Assembly: GCA_963920765.1 (NCBI GenBank)
Contig: OY987246.1
Location: forward strand, 498,501-562,500
Length of the DNA stretch: 64,000 nt
Direction of reading: 5' to 3'
Source: Ulota crispa
Taxonomy: Eukaryota; Streptophyta; Bryopsida; Orthotrichales; Orthotrichaceae
Shown piece after piece: positions 35,384 through 46,275 of this stretch (position 1 is its first letter; every line of letters begins with the position of its first letter). Both the position numbers and the translations under genes were made by a program. Below the pieces are notes generated by a model. The model made no database searches. It saw nothing but the letters and a program-made list of their open reading frames with translations, and was not told the origin of the DNA.

Positions 35384-36155
35384 TTGTTACCGCGCAGTTA
35401 TGATGGGTTGTGAAGTGACTACGTAGTAGACATTTTCTTTCGTAGAAGAGGCGAAATATATTGTTTACGGTACTGTGATGACAAAACCAAGGTACAAGTG
35501 GTCATCACGGTTGTATTTTTTATGTAAGTATGCCTTTCCGGTTGGAATTGAACTGTAATATTCAGAAAGGAATGAAGCATAAAATTTGTTCTGTTGATTA
35601 CACAACTCCTGGTTAGCAACTGCAGTAGAGAGCTGACTCTTCAGGCGCACATTTCTGTATTATAATAAGAGTCTTTTACATGCAATTGATGTTTTGAATG
35701 TGCATATTGGGCATTAGTGTCTGGTCACAGAACATGAGAAGTCTTCATGGTTTATCTCTATTATCAATAACAAACGTCTCCGGCATAAATAGTTTGTACT
35801 GATCAACACCGGTGATTTTCAAGGATAAAATTCTCTAACTATCTGTGTCAGTGTGATGGGATCTAATAACCAAAGGACAACATGATGAGCGGATACATGT
35901 TCAAAATGGCTTCCTTAGAGCCAGGACTCCAGATGCTATTACTTGGGGTTGCAATACATAGTCATACTGATGTTGGAAATGGTCGCGGAACATTTGCAGA
36001 AAGGGATACGTTACTTCATTGCAATCCTACACATTATCATATCCGTAATTATCAATGGATAGCAGTTCAAGTTTTCGGATTTTCAGCATCATCATGTTCG
36101 CTACGTCATTGCGTTTGACAATCATCTTATGGCGATTCACTTACCCTTTACAATT

Positions 36156-36306
36156 CACTACAAGAAATTGTGTCCTAATTGACATGTCCGAAGTGACTAA
36201 ATGCGTCCAAAATGACAAAAAAATTGTCAAATTGTACAATTTGTGTAAATCTAGCCATGTTGATTTGGATATACTTTTGTCATTTTGGACAGTTTTCCTT
36301 GTAGTG
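36156..36306. mobile_element. CACTA-type MITE, 151 bp
   Basis: Starts CACTACAAGAAATTGTGTCC and ends GGACAGTTTTCCTTGTAGTG, the canonical CACTACAAGAAA termini of En/Spm-like elements. No clear 3-bp duplication is visible. Confidence 0.75.
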
Positions 36307-36431
36307 CAAAGACGTCATTGAGGCAAATGTTTGAAGTCAGAGTTGAATGGAGCAGTTGTAGGATCTAAAAGAAGCATAGAAACACCATAAAATATATTTA
36401 GCAATCCAACAAGGAGTAAATTCTAGCATTG

Positions 36432-37598
36432 TTAACCCCTAAAGGACCAATTGTCCCCTCGAGGAACAGGTGGTACTTCAGGCATGTACCTACAGCTAAA
36501 CTAAATTTCATGATTTTTTGAAACTTTTATTGAACGTAGGGAATTTAAAAACCTACATGGGCATCTAATTTTTTCTTCATTCCAACATTTGACAAAAAAG
36601 TTATGCATGAATTTAAAAAAAAGAAGAGGTGCGGCAGTACGGGCAGCCCCTCTCCTTTGTATGTGAGAGTTGACTAGAAGAGGGGCAATTTGTGGAGGGT
36701 AGATTTATTGTTGATGTGGGCAGATGAAGCATGGGTGACATGCTATGCACCCGGCATGACACCTTGAATTGGCAAGGAAGTGGGGTGAAAAGATATCCAC
36801 ATGGCAGCTGGTAGTGTAGGGAAATTTGGGCACCAAAAGTTCCGATTGTTGAGGGGATTGGAAGTTAGCCACATGATTGAAACAGGAAGGCGGAAGGGTG
36901 CAATATTAGTAAGGTATCCAGGTTCAAGAAGGCTAGGTGGGGATTCTGAGTGAGGGGAGATGCATGGAGGTAGGGGATGGGCCCATCCTCCAAGACCCAA
37001 ACCCCCCTCATTTCGTTTGCCCATGTAAAATTTTCATATTTAATTATTTTGAGCAAGTTGAGTAGGGTTATTTTAGATTTTTTTTTCACACATGATATTA
37101 CACTAAGTTTCCTTAATTTTGAAATTTTGAATTATATTAATCTAAAGGGTCAAAATCTACATAAATCTCTAATTTTACCTAGTGTATTTGCAAATTTCAT
37201 GACCTTCCATCATTGCAAGATTTTTTGAAGTGTGTTGCACACCTCCAATTGATCTGAAAATTTTCCCACATGTACCTACCTTGGTGTTTTGCAAAGGAAA
37301 AATAAACCTCACATTTTTGTGGAGTAATTTTTTTGTTGTAGAAGCGGTCAAAGGCTTCTGAAAACTTTGGGCAGCAGTGAAAAAAACTTTTTGTCTTCAC
37401 TTCACATGTGAATATTTCACTTGTTTGAATGCAAAATGACCTAATTTTTTTCTTGCAAATAGATCTAGTAGTTTAGGCAAGATCCTACAGTTGGATTTTC
37501 AAAAAAAACTCTTTTTCTTACCTTTCTACTCATTCCCCAAAAAGTGGCAATTTTCAATGATTTTCACAAAGAAAAGGGCTTGATCCTTTAAGGGTTAA
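36432..37598. mobile_element. TTAA-flanked element, subfamily C, 1167 bp
   Basis: The left end TTAACCCCTAAAGGACCAA matches the right end inverted, TTAACCCTTAAAGGATCAA. The left 180 bp match the element that begins at 63361 (TTTTTTGAAAC..., CATTCCAACATTTG). Minus-strand open frames inside are not recognisable. Confidence 0.75.
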
Positions 37599-37687
37599 TC
37601 AACAAAAAATAGACAAAAGTTCCAACATTTTCTTTGGTACTAATAGCATAAAACATCAATTTTGTTAAATTGGCCGTATTCATGGGT

Positions 37688-37766
37688 TTAACCCATTAAC
37701 AACTAGGCAATCAAAATGTGGTCAATTTCTAGTGTATTTTTAGAACCTTGGTCGTTAATGAGTTGA
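37688..37766. mobile_element. 79-bp TTAA mini-element
   Basis: TTAACCCATTAACAAC ... GTCGTTAATGAGTTGA: inverted ends bounded by TTAA and TTGA. Its size matches the nested element at 22841-22920. Confidence 0.5.
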
Positions 37767-38017
37767 CTTACATCTTAAAGGTCTATTTTCAGTTCATGAT
37801 CTAGGATTGGTATAGATTTTGGGTTTAGGCCCTGCTTTGGTTGTTACGCTAGGATTGTGAAATACCACTATTTGACTCTTAGTGATATACATGGATTACA
37901 ACTTTTTGAACAAAATATTGCACGTGGTAAATAGCTTTGCAAGTATTACTGGCGTGCTACACATGTGGAAATATTGAAGATCATTACCTGAGTCATGTTG
38001 ACGGAAATGTCAGTGCA

Positions 38018-39192
38018 CTAAAAGTCGGATAGTGATGTAACCCTGGTATGCACACAAACACTTTTGTTTGTCGTCAGGGGCATGATCTGCAGGTTGTCGG
38101 TGATCTTGAAGGTGGTATAATCCTTTACAAAACCAAAGGTGTTGGGATCAAGCTCGTCCACAAAAGTACAATATGGACTCTCAGAGAAAGTGCAATTGCT
38201 TTATGCCGCTCAAGAAACAAGGTTTACATCTAGTTCTCTTCAAGTCGAGCTGGAGACGAACGCAGGAGTTGCATTTGTAATAAAGTCTAGGGAGACCCTG
38301 CTTCTGCAATGGACTGCGTAATATACGTCCCGTTTCCAGGGCCAGTTGCATTGGCAGAGTAAAAGATCGGTTAGAGCAACTGATGGCTGCAGGCCTGCGT
38401 TGCACAAGAAATCTCTTGACCTCTTGCGAATCAACATCAAAGAAATCCTGCACGCTCTTAATGACACTCCAGATTCCAGTACAAGTTGGCTTCACAAGGA
38501 TGCCTGCTCACAGGATTTCACTCCATTTCATGAGAAGCAAGGAACCACACGCCTATTGACATACGTTATATCTCAGCAACATCCAAGGTTAGTAAGCCAA
38601 AATAACATCACAGACTTAGTACTTTGATCATTACTCTCAATGCGCTACCTCATCAAAAACCATTGAAACCGGCCTAGCATGCAACAGAAAGAACTGTCTC
38701 CAATGACCTGCAACTTGATGAATTGAAATGAAAGCATTTTTACCAAAATTGATATTGGCATGTTATGTGTTTGCCAAAAATGACAAGCCAAGAAGAATGT
38801 GAAACAGAGATTTTCTTGATAATTTTTTATAAGGGAACTCGCATTAAAACAGTCGTTCTATTTTTGCAGCAAGGAGATTGAAGTTTGTTTCAAGAAGAGG
38901 GGTGGGATTCTGCACCTGTGGAGAGCATGTGGATGATGGTGCCTACGGACAAAATCAGGAAGCTGAGAAGCGTGTCAACGAAGTCTTTGCCAGCCTCTAG
39001 GTACAGCACTTGCCTCGACCTCTTGCTCCTGAACAGGCTCGCTTTAAAGGATTCGACGTGCACTTTCAAGCTCGTCAGTGTCTCTTCAAGTGTGCCGGAG
39101 GCAGCCTTTTCCAAAGCATTTTCCATGATCTCCACAAGAGCTTGTGATACTACCAAAGGCTTCTTCTTGCTGCCGACTAAAGTTATGTACAT
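38018..39192 (-). CDS. DUF674 family gene, probably with a frameshift
   Basis: Exon A 39192-38916 ends in GTGCAG donor context and carries 'VLYLEAGKDFVDTLLSFL' and 'SVGTIIHML', the DUF674 signature (AEAGKDFVDFLFSLL.LP.GTV). Exon B begins at 38503 after GAGCAG and joins in phase, giving 'GIWSVIKSVQDFFDVD', 'RRPAAISC' and 'LYYKCNSC' with Cys pairs typical of the family. Its frame stops at 38181. The next frame, open from 38200 to a TAG at 38018, gives 'FVDELDP', 'GFVKDYTTFKITDNLQIMPL', again DUF674. So either a one-base frameshift or an unseen small intron lies near 38200. About 255 residues in total, one domain copy. DUF674 proteins are plant-specific and of unknown function. An in-frame TGA just upstream supports the ATG at 39192, though the first 40 residues look atypical. 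Confidence 0.72.
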
Positions 39193-42100
39193 CGGTCACT
39201 TAGATTGAATTGTACATAAAAAAAAGTGAGAGCTTTGCCATGCAGGGCACTGAAGCAATAAGATACGTCTCATAGGGGTGGATGCATTGATCAATTAAGA
39301 ATATGTTGATCACTTATAAAGCAAAATAGTGCCGCAAATAGTGCCACGGCATGATCAAAACTTGATTTTACAGCAAACACGGAATGTCAATTGTTCAAAA
39401 TTCCAAAGGACATGAAAACTGTTCGATTCATTTTAATGTCGTGTAGCTTCAGAGTACAAAAGTGTGTCTTTTGAAGTGCATAAAAGCTCTTAAAACTGAG
39501 AGTGGATCAGACGTGTCAGACCTATCTAGGAGGGTAATCTAGGAATTTCGTCATTTCAACGATTTTGGCGATTACTGCAGTTCATCAAGCTAGAAGCGTA
39601 CCTAGAGCCACAAGCAACGTAAATCCTCTGACAAGAAACTTAATATACAAATGTATGATCATGTCAAGGTCCAAAATTTTGATAGTTAAGTTATCCTAGA
39701 ATCCTAGATCGTTGATCTTCCATTGTTCAGCTTAGTGGCGGCACAGCATTGACAGCAATGTAACTTACGCTAAGAAAGGTTGATTTGTAACGCATCAAAT
39801 TTTCTTTGACAGCCTTGACTCATTGTCAGGAAACAATAAGTTTTCAAATTAACTCTATCAAATTCCTGGAAATATAGGGGAAATCCAAAAACACTATTAG
39901 CATAGCATATTTCAAAATTAGAAAAGAACAAAGGCAATCAATATATCTTGAAAAATCCAAGTGGGTGGATGCATGGTCGGGTGGACCAAAATGTGTGTCC
40001 CATTCAATTTTCAGGAACATGTTTTGATTGCATGGCTTATTTCTTAAAGAAGAAAGAGCTTGGAAACATCTTAAATTAGTGCATGTATTCTATACTTGTT
40101 CATAAAACAAAACGTGTAATCAATGTTTGTTAAAATTAATAATATAAGAAACAAGGGATTTTTCAATGCATATATTTGGACTGTTCCATTCACAGCATCC
40201 TATGAAAATGATTGATATAATGTATCAAATTAGATATAATGTATCAAGTTAGCTATAATGCGTACATAGGGACTACATATGTGATTTAGCACCCTTTAAG
40301 TATTTCAAAAACATACTAAAATTTTAGAGAAGTGATATACAATAAAAGCTATGGACTTTTTAGTGCCCAAATTAAGGCTGAATGTTTAGGCGGCAATATA
40401 TTAATGATTTTAACATTTTTTTTGTTTATTTATTTTTCCTTTGCGAAAGCCTTTCTAATGGCTACATGGGCTTGGTCCTATTTTTTATAATGCATGTATT
40501 TTTATAAAGGAAAACAAACTCTTTATGATCCATACTTGCAGAAATCTCAAAATTATGAACTTTTTATGGTTTTTTATCTGCCGTTTTTGGTCCACTCAAC
40601 CATGCAAATGCCCAAGTCTAGATGTCATGTCCTACTATTCAATATTCTACAATTGCTACAATTGTTGGAGAATAGATCATTTGTTTATGATATTTTTGAT
40701 GAGCATTCTCCAATGTGTTACATGAGGCTTCCTTTTGGTAGATGTCTTGTTTGAATTACCTTGGCTTAATTCCAATTTTGTTAAAATGGCCAAATTTTGG
40801 TGCCACTTTCACACAAAGGAAAAGTGCAAAAAGAAGGGGGTCTAAGAAATGATTTGAAGTGCAAGATATGTAGGCCATGTTATAAGCATGCACCATCTAG
40901 TTATAGTTTCCTTTCCAACACTCCTTGCCTTCCAAAATTGTAGCGCTTTTTTTGCTTTTCCTTTTGTTTTCCCTTGTAAGCATTTGGACAATTTTAATGA
41001 AATACCTCCAAGTCAACAGAGTTGCTAATATATTGGAGGTGGAAAAACATTGCATTGATATTGTACAACATTGTAAGTGTCTCAATTGGTGGTATAATAT
41101 GTTGGATCACTTAATGTTGTTGCCATTGCCGCCATAGCTAAGCTTGGAAGTAAATAAGTAATGTTGGTGTCATCAATTGTCAAGTTAATTTCTTTATGAA
41201 ATCATTTCATCTCAAATTATCTATTTGGGCAATGACAAAGGCCAATTCAATTTGGGTCTCAGACCAGCCAGGCCAAGTTTAACTAGCATGTACTTGAATT
41301 CACTCATGATGTATCTTTACAAGCCTAGGACCCTAGGAGGAATTCATCAAACACCATATTTATTAATTTGGGAATCCCAGATTCCCAAATTGTATTTCAA
41401 CTAAAACCCAAACAGTCAACTAAAACTAGTGCTAGAAACATTTTGTTCCATATCCCACATTCATAGAAATTATTGGTCTCCCATTAGACCAAAATGTGCA
41501 CCTTGCACCTTCGTCCAAATTTTTCCTTCACTTCCACGTAAATAAACGGTATACCAAATATAATTATGAAAGGATTTGTAAGTAATACTCTATAATTGCA
41601 AATTCTAGCACAATGGATAATCACATACTTGTCTAGATTTCATACAATTTTTGTGGGTGCTTCAATGCCCTTACCGCACATTGTTGCCACTATGATTTTA
41701 ATAGTTTCCCAATATTGGCAATTAAAATCAAGCACCAATAAAATTACAAGTTCAGAGTATAGGGCGAGTATGACCTCTTGAAACTCATGGACGTTGTACA
41801 TAGCGTAACTCTCAAATACGTGGTATTTGGTATAAAACAATATGGAACAACATTCAGTGAGTCTAAGAGCCGGTGGTGTTTAATTCAAAGGCAATTCAAC
41901 ATTAGCCACTATACTGCAGAGAATTGTGTTCTATGCCTTGTAAATGCCGTCCATCCACACCTACATATGTCAACTACAATGCCTCTATCTTCTTCAAAAA
42001 TGGGTGATAGAGCTGTTTCATGAAATAAATGAATTCCACCACTCACACCTCCGATAACCTCTCGAGGGCAAACTAAATTGGACACATTCTGTCACTCAGA

Positions 42101-42694
42101 AAACCAAAAGAAAAAACCGTCTACTCTAGCGCTTTCTTTGTTAGCCTGCATGTAAGGTTGCACAATGATCTTGATAAAGAGTGTTAAAGTCATTCCTCAA
42201 ATTCATAAAATCATTAGGCAAACATGTTAATTCACTCTGTTGTACTAAAATTCAGTTCATCAGTTAAACTGAAATAGTTTTAACAATGTTGCTTATTGAT
42301 ACATGGATGTTATTGTCTGATATACACCTTGACAAACATTGATCAGACGAGGGTGCTCCTGTCTTCTTTAGATGTTGCTTTTGATGTTGCTACCAGTGTT
42401 TACTGTCTTGACTAAGCATTCAATGTAAGACCTTTATGGATGGAAGCAATCATAGTACAAATACAGAAGTCACTTAAGGAGAGTGAAACAAAATTATAGC
42501 CTCATGTATATTATAGACTTTGGTCATACATTGCTGGTAAACATAAATCATTCCAACTACAAAAACCAGCTACATGAGAAACTACTGAATATTATAACAT
42601 TTGTATCACAATATATGAATAGGACGTACACTCAACACATGGTTCAGATCCTCATGAAGATGCCTTTCCTCGCTAAAAAGGGGGCCTAGTACTG
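39193..42694. other. Gene-free intergenic DNA
   Basis: No supported gene. A roughly 20-bp tandem TATAATGTATCAAxTTAG lies at 40213-40262 and a palindrome AATTTGGGAATCCCAGATTCCCAAATT-like hairpin (given in part) at 41367-41394. Confidence 0.5.
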
Positions 42695-43075
42695 TTTTAG
42701 TTGATCAACAAAAACTATAGTGAATTCATGGGCAGCGGCGACCAACTATTACTCCTCATTGCTGGTATTGGTATTGTTGTCTACACATTGACTAAGGTTG
42801 TCTTTGGCTGCAATTATTTGCGCTATGGGGATTGAAATGTTCATTGCACTAGTTTTTGACTTCCAAGCTGTTAGGATGGAATCAATGTGCACCCAACAAG
42901 GCGGTTGACTTGAGTCCGCCTTCTACTTCAACAATGCTTTATCCACGGAGTCCCATCCACTATAAGTACTTTAGACATGTTGGTCTTTCTGAGTGGGCTT
43001 AAAATATTGCACCATAATGTTCTTGTAGTTCTCGCTAGAAGAAGAAAGTATTGGATCTGATAAAGCTATGGCCAC

Positions 43076-46000
43076 CTAAATTGGCTTCAGGACTTCATCA
43101 GCCTCTTCCAGACAAACCAAGAGCATAAAAGACTCTCTACAATCTTGCGCTATACAAAAAGAAGGTTGTGGATGTTGTCTTTGAGGTCCTATGAAGTGCT
43201 TGTCTACGTCAAACTCCTCCTGTGTTGTTCCATCAGCATTAAAAAGATCGACCACACTCTCTTGGATACGTGTTACAGGCCAGAAGCCTTCTACAAGGTT
43301 TGTCACCAACGTAGGACTGGGCATCTCAAGTGCCTCTTTAACATCTTTCCAGTGTTGTATAATGCCCCCTTGATTTGCCATATATATGCCTGTTCGGTCC
43401 TCTGCAGCTAATGCTTCCCAGTACTAAATCTATCTTGTCAACCCCTTCAAAACATCCTCTTTGTGTTTCATAGGAATAGGCTCTGCTACTAGAGGGATAC
43501 CCTGAGGCCATATTTGCTTTCCATCCGGGTCTACTCTCCACAGTTTAATTCCACTAGCAGATTTCCACGTCTCATCAGTGCACCTGATTTTAAACTACAT
43601 GATGGGATCAAGCTCTCTCATACAGAATTTGAATTGCTGTCCCCATGTGTGCCCAATCAATTTGTCACTATCTCTTGCCAAAAACGGTATCACAAAATTC
43701 TTGAAGTCCGAAACTTATCTATAAAATGTGGAATAACTTTGCTTGAATTTGGGTTGAGGTTCATGTAAGATTCCATGAGCACTGGAAGTGTTGGTTGGTC
43801 TTTCTCTCGGAGCTTCATGCCATCTCCTAAAAAAAACATCAATGTCTTCATGTGTATGACCAACTAATAGAAAAGATACCACTACCTCTTTGAAAATCCC
43901 GTTTGCCACTAATAAAGACCAAAAACTGAACACAAAGCTGCTCTTGTTATCTTTCTAGGAATTGTCGAGTTGTATGTTGAGCACTGGTGGTAACTGAGTT
44001 GGCAATGGATTTGGGCCAGTAGCGTGCACTACCCGCATGCAGTGCTTTTTTCCCTCCAATAGAGCACGTGATAGTGGATTCCTTCTAGAGTTCTAGAAAA
44101 GTAGGCCATTCACAAATTATTTTGGAAGTTTCAGGTCTTGCAAAAGTTTTGCAATGGAGCCAATTGTGTGGTAGGAATCAGCTTTTTAAAGATCCAATGC
44201 ATAATGGGCATACTAGACATTGCCATGGCCATGGGCAATCATGCCGGTCACAGATACTAGCAACTTGAATAATCCATCCGTGCTTTTGTTTCTCTTTGCA
44301 AGACTAGGTAATGCTGTTTTTGAGTAGTCCATCTTGTTGTGGATGATTGTCACGACTTGATCAGGCTTTTCAATAGATAAATATCAAGATGTATAGTAGG
44401 CTTGCCAATGCTCCTTTTGCTCAGCGAGGTGCTGCTGCAGTGCAAGGGCAAAAAAATTATATGATGTGGACCTAAATAGATGACCCTCTTGAAGTTGTTT
44501 TTGTTTGTTGCATGTTCCGCATTGGGCAAATATATCTCCTTGACGCTTCACAAGGCACTCACTAAATTTGTGACGGCAAAAATAACTAATTGTGGATGTT
44601 GAAACCTAGGGCAGACCTAGGGTGACGTTAACCTGATTGGAGTAGGCAAGTGAGTAACATATCGACGCGTAATTGGAGAGACTACATTTAGACGCCGTTG
44701 ACACTAACTCAAGATATGACCACAATATGAAAGAAGCACAATCATTGCCACACTGAGGTAATGGACGGTTGGTTCTATTGAACAATTGTTTTATAGCACT
44801 TATAGTTGGTCAACTTAAACCAGTAGAATGGATAGACACTTATGTATTGTGTGTATATCATGATGGAGGACCATGAATCAAGAATAATGTGTTTGTTATG
44901 TTTTAGTTGATCAACTAAAACCCCTTCATTACAAGCTACATTGATATTATTGTGATTTGAATATGATTGTATTATGAGTGAAACATTAAGAGCAAAGATC
45001 AAGACATTGTAGACTCAATTTATTCACATAGTCCTGTATGATTGTCCACTCTACAATAGAGGGCTAGAAATCAAAACATATTTGGGTGTTCTGTTTTAGT
45101 TGATCAATTCAAACTCCATCATTATAGGCTACAATGGTGTAGTCGTAAATTGAATTTGTATTGTTTCTATCACAACATTAAGAACAAAAACCATGACATT
45201 ATGAACTCAGTCCATTCACATGGTCATGTATGTCATTCCACTCTGTATTGATTGGCCAAAAATCTGGGCATCTCTACATGTTCATTTCTAGATGATCAAC
45301 TAAAACCGCTTCATTACAATTTCAGTTCATCCCCTAAAACCCTTCATTACTGCCTACAATAACTTCATGGAATTATAAATAACGTGAGATTTTCATTGGA
45401 ACAATAATAACGACAACAAGGAAAGTGTCGCCTCACCTCATTCACATGGTCACGTATGTCCGTCCACTTTGTTTTGGCCGAAAGCACTTGCTCTACTACT
45501 CTTTCACCGTTAGGAAGGGTTCGATATTTGTGTGGCATAATGTCCAATATTGCATCCAAGATGCATGCCAATGAGGCAAATGCTTGGCTAGTTCCTTGTC
45601 TCCGTTTCTTCAACCCTATGTTCCCGTGATGTGTCAATGTTCCACCCGCTACTACATTTATGCATTGCCTATAGAATTTGGTTTTAGAAACATTCATGAT
45701 TATCATCCACGCTTTTAAGCATACTTCTTGGTTGTGCAGCATCGCGTACTTTCCATTTTCTTGATACTGCACTCGCCTATGTACCTCAAGTTTGATATGC
45801 GTTTGCATGCAATGGTCAACTGTCCACATTTCCAGTCGGAGACCTTTCACTACATCAATATGCATACGTCGCGTGCAACTCTTAGAACAACATTCAGCAT
45901 TTACCACAGCACATGAAGCCTCATTGCTAATGAGTCGACTTAACTTTGTCACCTGCTGCACTCTGCAATTATGGATTGTTTTATATCTCCTCTCTAGTTT

Positions 46001-46275
46001 CTTGATGCCACTGCTACTACTCAACCGCAACTCCTCTTTATACGCCACACCAAAATCAAACAATGTGAAACCTTGATGTGTGGCTAACCTACAAGGCCAT
46101 CTCTTTAGGCTTAGCTTCCACTCTCTTGGAATAATGTTCGCCATAATAATTTCTAATATGATTATTCCAACGTCGTCGGGCCCAAGCTGTTTGTTGTCCA
46201 CGCAATCCATTGGACTAGTGTTTCTGACCACACTTGTTGTCACCACCACTCTTTTTGCGTTTAAAAGGAGTACAT
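43076..46275 (-). pseudogene. Dead DUF7869-type transposon-like gene
   Basis: The minus strand encodes, in pieces, a protein of the DUF7869 group common in plant and algal repeats. Part 1 (46249-45437) has 'CCSKSCTRRMHIDVV', 'NQEVCLKAWMIIMNVSKTKF' and 'GTLTHHGNIGLKKRRQGTSQ', then a GTGAGG donor at 45436. Part 2 resumes near 44615 with 'FAQCGTCNKQKQLQEGHLFR', 'IIHNKMDYSKTALPSLAKRN', 'VSVTGMIAHGHGN' and then 'VVVSFLLVGHTHEDIDVFF', the core family motif. Part 3 (43381-43076) is the C-terminal region. In-frame stops at 44386-44384 (TGA), 44215-44213 (TAG), 44188-44186 (TAA) and 43957-43955 (TAG), together with frame changes after 43715, show it is inactive. HTHEDID with nearby Asp residues suggests a nuclease or integrase-like fold, but the biochemical role is not established. 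Confidence 0.75.
44898..45480. repeat. About 190-bp tandem repeat derived from an exon-intron junction
   Basis: Units begin at about 44901, 45093 and 45287, each with the palindrome, a TTCATTACAxxCTACA block and an ATTCACATxGTCxxGTATG block. The third unit runs into the coding exon ending at 45437 (TTCACATGGTCACGTATG), so the array has duplicated the exon end, donor site and intron start into the intron. Confidence 0.75.

Noticed and set aside
44901-44922. Palindrome as a transcription terminator
   Set aside because: It recurs in both intronic and intergenic settings without a following T-run and is nuclear plant DNA; an element-linked motif is a better reading.
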